From Asparagopsis taxiformis (taxonomy: Eukaryota; Rhodophyta; Florideophyceae; Bonnemaisoniales; Bonnemaisoniaceae): a stretch of 64,000 nt of DNA. Where the stretch lies: positions 20,423 through 84,422 of the forward strand of contig JALQPE010001755.1 of NCBI GenBank assembly GCA_030407315.1, read 5' to 3'. The notes beneath the pieces were generated by a model. The model did not search any database, was not told where the DNA came from, and saw only the letters and a program-made list of their open reading frames with translations. The stretch's first letter is position 1. Every line of letters starts with the position of its first letter. Shown piece after piece: positions 30,550 to 41,372 of the stretch. The translations under genes were made by a program, and so were the position numbers.

Positions 30550-33500
30550 AGTATTTCGTCGGGGCAGGCGGTGGGATAGTGGATGTGTTGGTGAGGTTTA
30601 CAAAGGGAGAGAGGAATTTCAGTCGCACAAGTGATGGACGAGCGAGGGGGAATAGAGGGCGTGACAACGAGACCTTCACCGTTGCAAAGATAAAAGGGTT
30701 GGAGTTCGATCGGGGTGGAGATATTATTAAAACGAATTGGTGGTGGAAGTGGAAGTTTGAAACAAGATAGGCAATATATCCATGAGGAATTTTCACGAGT
30801 GAATTGGCATGATGAGACTCGATATGCTGGACTAGCCGAACTACCAACGCCGCGGTCTCGGAAATGACCAAGTCCTGGGCTGCCCAACTATATGGATCTT
30901 CATGACGGGCCCCATTCTATGTTCGTTCTTGAACGAAATGTTTCGCATTCATAATTGCTTCACGCTCAATCCTTCCCTTTTGGTCGATCACGGTCACCAC
31001 AGTTGTTCCGTGTGAACACTCAATCGGGGTTGGTCATTCCAACGCGCAGATAGTACTCTCGTCCTTGTAAAGCTCTCCATACTTACCGTCATGATTCCAA
31101 TTTCACAGGTTGTTCCACTCCGATGGTTTGCTTCATCTATCTATTTTCGAATACATGAGCTTCGATGCCTCGAAACTCTACCAAGTCGAAAGGCACTTTC
31201 TTCGATTACTTCACCATGATACAATACACATTCCAACCATACAGAACGTCCAGTTACTAGCCAAGAGGAGAGAAGAGATTAGCAACTTGAACGACCGTTA
31301 AATTTGCTGTGCCAACATTCCATCTGGTCCAACGGGACGATTCGCGAACTGGTGGCGTCGGCAGAACAGAACATCAATGTGCGCTTTCAGCTCACCCGAA
31401 AATCGATGTGAATGCAGTCATGCGAGTGATCGGGCAGTTTCGATGCTTCAAGAGAGAATGGCTGTCATGCTTTGGAAACTGTACTGAGAATCTTGGTGCG
31501 GCAGTGAAACGACGTAGATGTTTCGCAGTAGGCGCGTAAACCAGATAGAGCTGATCTGGAAATTGTGCGATGGTCGCTGATGTTCTGGAAGCGGCGTTTT
31601 GAAAGAATATTCCGCCAAAAATTGCGGCTCTCGAATATCTGCCAAGCTTACTGCAAAAGATTTCAAATACCCAAAGCACGAACTATTTCAACCCCTCCTC
31701 TACTCTGAGCCCGAGTCTGACTCGCTTTGCAAATAACCAAGTCGTTCGCTGTTCTATTATCACTCTTGCGTTTCTTGGCGCTGGTACCATCTGCCACGAA
31801 CGCATTTGGTCCCAACTCATCAAGAATCGTCGAGCATTTCTGTGCGCAAGTTGTTGGAGCATCTCCTGTACTTACGTACACTCGGTCATTTCATCTCCTC
31901 TCAGTTCCTAAGCCTAGACTGAATCTGCCTGTCTCAGCCCCAATAAAGGCATTGGCCTAGCCAGAGGGGCCGAAAGACAATGAGTTGATCAAGTGCATGC
32001 AGGTACTGGACAGGCTGCAACAAGTGAATTTGACAGTTGCGAACACAGCATTTGCATGTACCTACCCCACATGACCACGCACCCACTGTCACTATACAAT
32101 TATATCAGACCAGACGATTGGAGCGCGTTAACATCTACGATCCATCCCCAGTATTCAATACACGCCTCATTCCCCATATGCTCTGAAAACCGCTTGCGAT
32201 GTAAAGCGTCTCGCATCTAGAAACGCTTTAGTACACGTTCAAGCGAGCCCCCTCCACCGGCCATTCACCGGTCCCCGCTCATGCACCTTACTACACGAAG
32301 CTCCTTAGTGGTTGAATGGTCCATATCGTACCCCAATCTTCGGCCCGTGTGCGCTTCAAATTGATCAACAACAATTACAGCTCGCAATCACCATCTGGGC
32401 TAGTGATTGCTCCCGGTCCTCCATCATTCGGTCCAGCTTCCAGTAGAGTGGCAGTTGTCGTAGTGCCTCTGTCAGGCGTCCATCGTTGCTTATGTGCATG
32501 CCATTCTAACACCATTCGTGCAACACGGTTCTTACAACCGCTGTTTCTAGCAGTCACGCTCAAATTGTAAAAGTCTTCATATTTCCGTCCGTATCCACGC
32601 CGGTCAGGACGAAGACATTCTTGCCGACATCATCAGACAAAAGGTTCGCCTGATGATGCTCTCTGGGACGGCAGAGGTCGGGAAAGCTCTTAGTCCGCGG
32701 GTCATTGCTTGTATCTCAATGTTAGAGAAATGCGAGTTGTGGTGTCACAACCAATTTAATACACCCGCTCAATGGACGACACTTGTTTTGTATGCATTGC
32801 AAAAGCGTCAGCCCTCGACTGCAGTGACGACAAAACTTTTTAGGGTTTCAAGGAACGAAGAAGATATTTTAACTTCACAACGAAAGTATGAGGCACGGTG
32901 GCTAATTTGGCGGTAAAATCTGTTTGCGATACAGTATGCAACTCTTGCCCCTGCATTCCGACTCCTACAGAGTCAAGCTGATAGGAACCAAATTGATTTA
33001 CCACCCGACGACGGCGTTTGTCATGGAATACAAATCCAGAGCTGCACCGAAGGATCATCTGCCGCCAAGGAAACCAGTCATTCGCGACGCGCAGGCTCTC
33101 GCGTCGTTCAGGGAATTGTCAACTAGTCGCTTCTAGCTACTACGTCACCGTGCCGCCTCACCCTTGCTCTTCCACTTAAGTTTTTTTCAGCTAAATGCAC
33201 AGGCAGGCTAATCACCTGAAGGACTACAGGACTCCTACCCCCCTCGGTTTGGACTGGTTCGATATCCACCAGACCTAGCAGCCACGCTGCGTTCTCTAAA
33301 CTAAACATGTTTCGATTTCAATCGAGTTCTGTGCCTAGTACGGCAGTGGGCGGATGTTAACAAAATTTATAGGCGTTCAAGGCAGAAATTATTTCAACTT
33401 CGAAACGTAATTTTGGCGGGTGCAGCGGTGTTCCTGTACAGCATGTACCACCGGAACCGCTCAGATGGGAAAAGAGACCGATCTATGCCGGCGCGAGTCT

Positions 33501-33818
33501 GCCGCGGCGATCAAACTCCGCCGGCGGGAAGCCTCATCGGGTCGAGGTTGCCATTCCGGACCTCCCCAGCAGCGCAGCACAGGCCGCATTGTCCACACCT
33601 AACTATCTTTTGACACCCTTACCTTATCACATAGTTTGGCTACCCTGGGGCACCCATCATATGCGATGGTCAAAGCGATGCTGAAAGAGCCGCAAGCCCC
33701 TGGGTTAGCCAAGTTATTACCAGCAAAACATGCATTAAACATGCGTTCTAATAGGCACTACTAGTGTGGTTTCGGTGCCCGAAGTTCTGGGTCGACTAGC
33801 GGAAAGTGGGGAGGATGT
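30550..33818. other. Gene-poor region with NLR relic
   Basis: Apart from the NLR relic at about 32316-32700 I see no supportable gene. Several 60-95 codon ORFs lack recognisable domains or clear starts. Near 33639-33710 is an imperfect inverted repeat (GGCTACCCTGGGG against CCCCTGGGTTAGCC) of unknown meaning. Confidence 0.4.
32316..32700 (-). pseudogene. Internally deleted relic of an NB-ARC-WD40-TIR gene
   Basis: Two blocks match NLR 3 on the same strand. Bases 32330-32500 resemble 28845-29035, the linker between NB-ARC and WD40 (shared CAATCTTCGGCCCGT, then GGCAGTTG and AGTGCCTC-type stretches in the same order). Bases about 32590-32680 resemble 30170-30250 next to the P-loop (shared GACATTCTTGC, ATCATCGGACA and GATGCTCTCTGG-like pieces). 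Nearly all of NB-ARC between them and everything after is missing, and the frame is broken. It is a dead copy left by an older duplication. The matching was done by eye. Confidence 0.55.
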
Positions 33819-33827
33819 TAAATAAGT

Positions 33828-34502
33828 TTGCTCTTAAGGACATCTCCAGCGCCTAGAACAGTGGTCGCAATTTACGACGCAAAGGAAAGAGAGCTAGGAC
33901 TCGTAAATGCCAACGAACTCATAGATGTTGGAAGAGAAGTCATGATTATTCAGAGGTTCCAGTCTAAACAGGTAACCCTGCGAGATGTGCTTCGATTACG
34001 AATGCTGATTTCTGCTATGTACAGCGGAAATCTGAATCCAAAGAGCACAGATTTGCTAATGATTATAGAGCCTGCGACAAGTGGCATGGCAGAGGTGAAA
34101 TATAGTGATGGGCTGAACTATTGTAAGGAAACGTTGGAACTGAATGGAGAAAGTTGTACTCTGCTGTTGGCCTCATTCCACGCAGCTGACCGAAAGGGGC
34201 GGCGAGCAATGAGTGGGAAATTTAACGGCGTGCTGGAGAAACTTTTGATGATGCAGGTAGACGAGGCGGAGAGAAGGATTCACATGGACCACAACTTTGC
34301 CTACTTTGGTACTGTAGGAATAGTTTCGAGTTGGGTATTTGTGGAAGATGTGGAAGGAATGTACAATGCGGTGTATGACGCAGAGAGGCCGCTTTTGATT
34401 CATAAGAGACGGGATGGTAATGTGTACAGAGTAGACAGGAATATTTCAGTGGAAAAAGTAGACCAGGAGAAAGAAGTTCACCTGAATTTAGGGTGTGGGT
34501 GA
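33828..34502 (+). CDS. Unrecognised ORF, probably partial
   Basis: An open frame of 224 codons with good amino-acid balance but no ATG until codon 39 (33942). Either the real start is there (about 186 residues) or an upstream exon is missing; acceptor-like CTTAAG and CTCCAG lie just inside the 5' end. No domain is recognised. It contains segments such as VTLRDVLRLRMLISAMYSGN and DHNFAYFGTVGIVSSWVF and ends in a charged tail. It could be the last exon of a gene or a decaying copy. Neighbouring sequence offers no help. Confidence 0.4.
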   Translation: MLLRTSPAPRTVVAIYDAKERELGLVNANELIDVGREVMIIQRFQSKQVTLRDVLRLRMLISAMYSGNLNPKSTDLLMIIEPATSGMAEVKYSDGLNYCKETLELNGESCTLLLASFHAADRKGRRAMSGKFNGVLEKLLMMQVDEAERRIHMDHNFAYFGTVGIVSSWVFVEDVEGMYNAVYDAERPLLIHKRRDGNVYRVDRNISVEKVDQEKEVHLNLGCG

Positions 34503-35837
34503 GAATAAAGTTTGATGCCCGACGGGCATGGATGACATGAACTGGGAAGGAGGATCGTAAGCTTTCTTTTACGTTGGAGGGTACTTGCTCTTGCTACACT
34601 AAAACTCTCAACGTTAAGGTTGTTTAGGGCTTGGAAAGAGCGAGGACAAGTTTCCACTACAGAAAAAAGGCTACAACAATGTTACTTGAGAGGGGATGAT
34701 TGGTACAGTTATGGTATGGTTTATACTCCTTCATGTCGGCGTGTGTGTTGGTATATATCCAACTTATCACAGTATCATCGCGAGACCAGCGACACTTCAA
34801 ATTCGTACGGGGACACAGATGATTGAAACGTGTGGCAGCATATCTACTGCCAACTTGCCTGCAGCAGACATCACACCGGCTATGTGGTGTATCTGGTTTA
34901 ACATAACGTAGACTTTTTTTATTAATCGAGGATTGACAGTTGACTTTACAGTTATCTTACAAGACTTCGTAGATATACTGTATACCAGGCCAATAACAAC
35001 GTCAAATACCCAAACTGAAGCATTGTTATGAAAAATGAGAGATAGATGTAATTCAAGTCGCCATTGTGACCATAGATTGACGATGGCATATGTAGGGATG
35101 AAAAATACTGTATGACCACAGACAAACCCATAAGCTTTCTGAAGAATTGAGACAGCTACTTGCGGAGGCTATACTGTCCAACTTGTCAAACAAAGGTCAA
35201 GATGCCAAACTGTTGTCAGAATGGGTGGCGGCAGCACATTGGAGAATATAGCCTATGTATGACGAGGCGATGATACATACTCGGCATGAGTTATCTGATT
35301 GGACACGTCCAAGAAAAGGTGCAGCTGCATTTCAAGTCAACAATGAAGTGCCTAATTTCTACCTGGCTGCTACAAGTTGTTTTCAGATGCAAATAAATTT
35401 GTACAGCTGTTCTGACAGTCACCACGTTGAAAAGTTGTATTGTCTTTTTGTCTGGTGTACGATTTTCTGTGAAACAAGTGGCTTCCCTTCAGACAAGTTT
35501 TCCCCCGCTCTTATATCACGGGATTTTCCATTCAGGGTAAGATCCCATCACATGTGTTAACAATGTTAGGAAGCTTGATCAGGGCTGTATTGCTACATAG
35601 GTGAACATCCGATTCACACTTTTCCATTTCTCGTATGCCTTCACAGTAAAAGCAATGAAACACAAACTATCACCGAGGGCATCAAAATCAAAACACTTTT
35701 CTCGCAGGGATCTTCCTGTTTTGGTCATCCTACCAATAGGAAAGAGAACACTCCAGCTTATGGAAATAAATTCTTCACTGGCGATCATTGTTGTGTTTTC
35801 ATAAGTGGATAGTCCAACGCATTTTACTCCGACTGAA
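34503..35837. other. No gene recognised
   Basis: AT-richer sequence with only short ORFs (up to about 100 codons) without domains. It may hold introns or decayed exons of the ORFs on either side, but I cannot support any model. Confidence 0.35.
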
Positions 35838-36374
35838 ATGGAGGAAAACTCGTTCAAGCTTGACAACACTTGCAGACATCGTATGTTTCTGCATAAAGCA
35901 AGATACCCTACAAGGCCACACAGTTCTATTCGTTTCACTGCTAGCTGCAGCTGTATTTCCCTGGCCTTGATCCTGGTTGCTTTGCTGATAAGTGCTGTCT
36001 CCTTATGTGAAATTGTCATGCGTGTGGGGTCCGTACGGACAAAAGAACTGATTAAATACCAATCAAAAATTGAGTACCAGGCTGGTACACGGATGATTCT
36101 GTTCACAACCACTATAGGAACACATTTTTCTATCTTGTCATCGCTCATGAAATGGCTTTATCCTATTTCTCTACAAGCCAACACAGGCGCTAAGCAACTG
36201 TACTGGGGAACATCCTCCATAATTGAAAAAAGTCCAGGTCTCAGTTTCATATTCTATCTTTGCTGTCTGAATAATGTTGGAAGAGATAACCAGGTTATCA
36301 TAGCTGAATCTCTCTGGAAAATGCCAGAGTCTATAAAACACGAACCTAAACGGTCACAGCATCTATACCCGTGA
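35838..36374 (+). CDS. Unrecognised ORF with a transmembrane segment
   Basis: From the first ATG, 178 residues. A hydrophobic helix (ISLALILVALLISAVSLCEIV) is followed by a mixed region. Not recognised. A 189-residue ATG-started ORF lies antisense (35579-36148) and is about as protein-like, so which strand, if either, is coding cannot be decided by eye. The plus-strand frame is open some way before the ATG, which would allow an upstream exon. Confidence 0.3.
   Translation: MEENSFKLDNTCRHRMFLHKARYPTRPHSSIRFTASCSCISLALILVALLISAVSLCEIVMRVGSVRTKELIKYQSKIEYQAGTRMILFTTTIGTHFSILSSLMKWLYPISLQANTGAKQLYWGTSSIIEKSPGLSFIFYLCCLNNVGRDNQVIIAESLWKMPESIKHEPKRSQHLYP
36332..36338 (+). promoter_or_regulatory. 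Possible TATA box for the repeat protein gene
   Basis: TATAAAA, 117-123 bases upstream of the ATG at 36455. It is farther out than the other TATA boxes here and lies within the preceding uncertain ORF, so it is only a candidate. Confidence 0.3.
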
Positions 36375-36454
36375 TATCAGTTACCATCATTGCTACAAAC
36401 TTTCTATCGTTCGTCTACCACTCATCGAAACCGTGACTCAATCAACTCTTCATA

Positions 36455-38266
36455 ATGGGAAAGTTTCACCTCATTCCCTTCACAATATCTGTATGGATTC
36501 TTCTAGGATTCTTTTCACCGGCATTTTGTGCTGCAACCCCGAAAAATTATGCTGCCTATTCTAAAACATCTGTTCTCTTTTCAGCTTTGAGAAACACAAG
36601 GCAAGAAAAGGGTTCATTTTCTATAGCACGTGATCTCGAAAAGAAATATCTTGTCCGGGATGGAAACAAGATGAGGCATACCAACACTCTGAAATTTTCA
36701 TCCGTAAAGTCGCTACAACTTAAAGCAGAGCAAACAATGCGTGAGAAGTTACAAGGAGAATGGATGATTGCGAAATACCGACAGGTGACAAATGGAGTTA
36801 CAGGGGCGCCTTGCACTGCCGACACTGATTGTACTGGCCCTCGTCAATGCTTTGAATTAGACAGTGGCGAATCCATATGCGTTCCATTGAGCCAAGGAGA
36901 TTTCGATTGCTCATGTGAGGAGCCTGAGTGTCTCGCAGGGGATGTTTGTTCCACAATATCGGATGACACTGAAGGGTGTATTGGTCCCGGAGCTGGATTT
37001 TCCCCGATCCAATGTTCCGGTTCTCCCCCACCAACAGGTGGTTCTGGTGATGGAGTCACAGGGGCGCCTTGCACTGCCGACACTGATTGTACTGGCCCTC
37101 GTCAATGCTTTGAATTAGACAGTGGCGAATCCATATGCGTTCCATTGAGCCAAGGAGATTTCGATTGCTCATGTGAGGAGCCTGAGTGTCTCGCAGGGGA
37201 TGTTTGTTCCACAATATCGGATGACACTGAAGGGTGTATTGGTCCCGGAGCTGGATTTTCCCCGATCCAATGTTCCGGTTCTCCCCCACCAACAGGTGGT
37301 TCTGGTGATGGAGTCACAGGGGCGCCTTGCACTGCCGACACTGATTGTACTGGCCCTCGTCAATGCTTTGAATTAGACAGTGGCGAATCCATATGCGTTC
37401 CATTGAGCCAAGGAGATTTCGATTGCTCATGTGAGGAGCCTGAGTGTCTCGCAGGGGATGTTTGTTCCACAATATCGGATGACACTGAAGGGTGTATTGG
37501 TCCCGGAGCTGGATTTTCCCCGATCCAATGTTCCGGTTCTCCCCCACCAACAGGTGGTTCTGGTGATGGAGTCACAGGGGCGCCTTGCACTGCCGACACT
37601 GATTGTACTGGCCCTCGTCAATGCTTTGAATTAGACAGTGGCGAATCCATATGCGTTCCATTGAGCCAAGGAGATTTCGATTGCTCATGTGAGGAGCCTG
37701 AGTGTCTCGCAGGGGATGTTTGTTCCACAATATCGGATGACACTGAAGGGTGTATTGGTCCCGGAGCTGGATTTTCCCCGATCCAATGTTCCGGTTCTCC
37801 CCCTCCAACCGGTAGTACCGCCCCCTCGACAGAGAGTCCTCCGGCGGGACCTAGTACTCCATCTTCTGCTCCAATTGGTCCAATAACAGGGGCAGGTCAG
37901 TCAATGACACCGACACCTTCCCCAACTAATGATGTTTGTGTTGACGCAAAAGCACTCTCGCACTTGGCGGCCCATGAGTTAGTCTATGAACGTCATACCA
38001 TTAGTAGAGTTTTATGTGACAAATTTGGAAGCTGTGCAACTCCCGGGCATATCGTACACTATAATGGGTCAACGATGATGATGAAGACGTACTGTGAGAC
38101 TGCGGGATGTGAAGGACGGATCATGGAGGTGAACAGCCCTCGCTACAGGAAGGCGATGCGCATATCATCAAAGACTACTGGGCTGGAGTATACTGCGTTT
38201 GCAGCACGGTACAGTACCAGAGCCGAAGAGGCTCTTATGTCGACAGCTGTTCGCCTTGGCCTCTAA
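36455..38266 (+). CDS. Secreted Cys-rich protein with four 86-residue repeats
   Basis: A 603-residue protein with a signal peptide (residues 1-26, ending PAFCAA) and no later membrane span. Residues about 114-457 are four copies of an 86-residue unit beginning GVTGAPCTADTDCTGPRQC and containing ten cysteines, an EGF-like or dickkopf-like spacing with many Asp/Glu residues. A Pro/Ser/Thr-rich linker follows (about 455-495), then a C-terminal domain beginning VCVDAKALSHLAAHELVYERH and containing SRVLCDKFGSCATPGHIVHYNG. That domain looks conserved but I do not recognise it. A cell-wall or extracellular-matrix, perhaps adhesive, protein is inferred. The repeats differ by almost nothing at the DNA level, so they are recent or homogenised. 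Single exon; the start is the ATG before the signal peptide. Confidence 0.8.
   Translation: MGKFHLIPFTISVWILLGFFSPAFCAATPKNYAAYSKTSVLFSALRNTRQEKGSFSIARDLEKKYLVRDGNKMRHTNTLKFSSVKSLQLKAEQTMREKLQGEWMIAKYRQVTNGVTGAPCTADTDCTGPRQCFELDSGESICVPLSQGDFDCSCEEPECLAGDVCSTISDDTEGCIGPGAGFSPIQCSGSPPPTGGSGDGVTGAPCTADTDCTGPRQCFELDSGESICVPLSQGDFDCSCEEPECLAGDVCSTISDDTEGCIGPGAGFSPIQCSGSPPPTGGSGDGVTGAPCTADTDCTGPRQCFELDSGESICVPLSQGDFDCSCEEPECLAGDVCSTISDDTEGCIGPGAGFSPIQCSGSPPPTGGSGDGVTGAPCTADTDCTGPRQCFELDSGESICVPLSQGDFDCSCEEPECLAGDVCSTISDDTEGCIGPGAGFSPIQCSGSPPPTGSTAPSTESPPAGPSTPSSAPIGPITGAGQSMTPTPSPTNDVCVDAKALSHLAAHELVYERHTISRVLCDKFGSCATPGHIVHYNGSTMMMKTYCETAGCEGRIMEVNSPRYRKAMRISSKTTGLEYTAFAARYSTRAEEALMSTAVRLGL
36794..37806 (+). 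repeat. 258-bp in-frame tandem repeat, four copies
   Basis: Units start at 36794, 37052, 37310 and 37568 with an exact 258-base period (86 codons). The only differences I noticed are GTT versus GTC in the second codon of unit 1 and the diverging 3' end of the last unit. The period is a multiple of three, so copy-number change keeps the frame. Confidence 0.95.
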
Positions 38267-38876
38267 TCACCACGTCTTCCCCAGAATTCTAGCTAGAGAA
38301 GTATTTTTGCCTGTTGTGAGAAATCTGAAGCTTTCTCAAGAACATGCTCAGTAAGACAAATGAGATGAGGCGTCTATTCCATATACAAGAAAAAACATTT
38401 ACCACGCTTAACGAACAAGAATAGAAGGCAATATTTCAGAACAAATTGGAATTGTATTGGAGTCCCTGACAACTGGGTTTTCGTACCGTTGGTGCCGTTT
38501 CTTCGAATTTAAAGCCATATTCCCCCTTGGAGGGGAATTCTTCCTTGTCTACGGCGGTCTACTGTGCACGGTCTTCAATCTAAAAAACTACTGTTGTCAA
38601 GGTCTGACATGTTACCAGTGTAAACTTCGCAAGTTGTAACGCATCCCTTCGAGCTCAAAAAATGGGCGGACGCGGGCTAATAGATTTTGGTTGTCTGTGT
38701 CCAGGACCATCAAATGTATACATGTTTACACGTAACATAGACGCAACAGTATAAATGCAAACATTAACAAATAACTTTCATATTCACTATGCATTACAGT
38801 ACACAACCAGTACTTAGATCATCCGCCGTCGCTCCTGCTCAGTAAACTAAACCAAGAGACATTGATCCTCTTCACA
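38267..38876 (+). mobile_element. Probable 5' LTR region of the copia element
   Basis: Non-coding sequence between the repeat-protein gene and the copia primer-binding site. The LTR probably ends at ...CTTCACA (38876). TATAAAT at 38750-38756 would be its promoter. The outer LTR border could not be fixed because no second LTR is present in the window. Confidence 0.45.
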
Positions 38877-38890
38877 GGTTATGGACCCAG
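38877..38890 (+). other. Copia primer-binding site, iMet anticodon-region type
   Basis: GGTTATGGACCCAG directly after ...CACA. It is complementary to an initiator tRNA-Met anticodon arm (CTGGGTCCATAACC, with the CAT anticodon), not to a tRNA 3' end. Drosophila copia is known to use such a half-tRNA primer. The first possible gag ATG (38881) lies inside this site. Confidence 0.55.
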
Positions 38891-41372
38891 ACGCACACTG
38901 CGAAAGCCCACCCGCCGTCATCCATATTCAGATTACCAATCCCCCTGACAGCATATCTGCCTTTTCCGGCTCTTTACCACCCGGCGACGACAACTCCCGC
39001 CACACTATACCATCCGGCGACGACAACTCCCGCCACCTCCCCGGTCACCCGACGCCGTCCGTGCCCATTATCTCGCCTGTTCCGATATCTACCCCTTCGT
39101 TCCCTTCCCAACATCAGGTCGACATTCCCCTCCTCACATTCTCTAACTACATCCCTTGGCGAATCAGTGTCGAACACTATGCGTGAATGCACAAGGTACT
39201 CGACTATCTCCTCCAAGCTGTACCGAACACTAGCATAACGGAGGAAGCTGCGTTGCATCGTGACAAACACTCACAAGCCCAACTCCTCGTTCTCCCATCC
39301 CTGTCCACGGAAGTCATGGCACTCTTTACGGATGCCGAACTTTCTGGCCCCGTACCCACTCTTTTCTCCAAGATCCACAGTCACCTAACCGCTCGAAATC
39401 CGGAACACACTGATGAAAACCTTCGCGGAAAAGCACAAAGCATCAAATGGGACTCCTCGTTCACTGTCTCTAATTACGTGGCGCGACACAACGAAATACG
39501 CGCGTTGATGATTCGTGCTAACTACCCCGATATATCCAATGAACAAACTACCGTCAAATTTCTCCTTGAAGGTCTGGAACACCATCCTGACTGGACTGTG
39601 TTTCTACAGACTATCGCAACACATATTGCTCTCCATCCTAGCTCCCCCTTATCCAAAGACCACATCGTTGCCATGATGGCCAGGCACGACGAGATCACTA
39701 AGCGTACAGCTACTGTCACACGCGCAACAAACCACCTTCTCCCTCGCTCCGTACAACCCCGTCATTCACCTCGCCACCGTACCCGCAGATCACCCTTGCC
39801 ACGGCGCACAAACCCGCAAAATCACATCAAACCCCCTCCTGGTCATTCCGGACCATGGTGCACTGTGCACGGCTCCTTCTACCACTCCACCTCCGAATGT
39901 CGTTTGCGTAATTCATACCTATCTTCCATCTCCCGACATCCTACAGTCACCAAGAAGATACCCAGGAGCAAGGCCAACCTCTCTAATCCCGTGTACAATG
40001 ACTCCCCGTATCAGGATCCAAACACCTCCGATGACTATGAACCAGACGACACCGTACGTTGTGGCACCGCTCTCTGTACATCCTATATTTTAGATTCCGG
40101 TGCTGACCCGTCGCATCTCATCCATCCTGTACCAGGAATGAAAAAATTCTCGTCCCGCACGCGCACTGCCGATGGACACACATCTCGTATCACCCACCGT
40201 GACAATATACACATTCCTATTGATGATAACGTCCTACTTCCCTCTCATACGGCTATCGTCGGACCGGACCTTCACTCCAACCTCCTTTCAGTTGCCCAAG
40301 TGACCAAGTCTCACGATGTTGTCTTCCAACATGACAAAGAATACATCACAAGACCGTCATCCCCCCCGTCCCCCAGAAATGTCCTAGCTACTGCCACCAA
40401 GGATAAAGGCCTATACATTCTCTCCAGCAACGCTTCTCCTCGCAAGTCACTCTCCTTCCACAAGGCACATACTGCACGCACCATACCCTCTAAATTGGCC
40501 ATTCGAAGACAACTACGCGATGGAATTAAAATCAAACGCCCTTCTTCCACACCCCCTGCTAGACGATCACTCCAGAAATCTGCCCGCTCTCACATTATCA
40601 ACAAACCACGACGGCATCGCAAACGGGATCGCAATCAACGGGTCAAAATCTCCCGCACCAAAACCAAAATCAAAGTTCCTTTCTCTTCTATCCTGCGCGA
40701 CTATCATCACTGGCATCTTAAACTGAATCATGCACACCCCACCAAAATTCATCATATGGCCAAACAACACCTAGTGCCCAACATGCCGCGATCCCTACTT
40801 CATTCCCCTCCTAAACTATCTTGTTCAGGTTTTGCAATCGGCAAAATGAAGGCTGCACCATTCCGCCGACATCCATGCTCGGATCCAGTTGGCTCTCACC
40901 TTCATACCGACATCTGCGGTCCCTTCCCTTGCACTTCCCTTGACGGCAACAAATACTTCTCCACCTTTCTTGACGAAGGAAGTCGCTATTTGACCGTTCA
41001 CTGCAGCCCTACCAAATCTGCTGCAGCTTCTTTCATCAAAACCCACATCCATCACACACATCAACACACACCGCACGTCATTCGCCATATTACGTCAGAC
41101 AATGCTCGGGAATATTACTCTTCAGACCTCAAAAGGCTATACGCACAGCTCGACATCACCACGCACCCTTCTATTCCTCATACTCCACAGGAGAACTGTC
41201 TGGCAGAACGTATCAATCAAACCTTTTTAGATGCCACCCGCGCCAGCCTCCTTATTTCTGGTCTTCCTCACTCCCTTTTTGACTATGCACTTCTCAACGC
41301 TACTGATGCGTACAACCATACCCCCCACACTGCCCATGGGCCACTTCCGGCAGCACTTTGGCTGGGCACCAC
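38881..41372 (+). pseudogene. Ty1/copia gag-pol, truncated in integrase
   Basis: One reading frame from 38881, broken by a single in-frame TGA at 39184-39186 and resuming at 39187. Order: gag; a C-x2-H-x4-H-x4-C knuckle (CTVHGSFYHSTSEC); aspartic protease YILDSGADPSHL; integrase N-terminal part (YHHWHLKLNHAHPTKIHHM); integrase core with HTDICGP, TSDNARE and QENCLAERINQ giving the D, D, E triad. Protease then integrase before any reverse transcriptase is the copia order. At about 41373 the protein changes to unrelated sequence because a gypsy LTR begins there. Reverse transcriptase and RNase H are absent from the window. The TGA plus the truncation make it inactive. Confidence 0.88.

Noticed and set aside
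33639..33710. Imperfect inverted repeat as a MITE or terminator
   Set aside because: Arms of about 13 bases with a gap, no target duplication, and no adjacent gene.
35579..36148. 189-codon minus-strand ORF opposite the ORF at 35838
   Set aside because: Not recognised. The plus-strand ORF with a clear hydrophobic helix was slightly preferred, but neither is secure.
39184..39186. In-frame TGA in copia gag as possible programmed readthrough
   Set aside because: One stop in an element that is also truncated is more simply a nonsense mutation. No stimulatory context was recognised and no second copy is available to compare.
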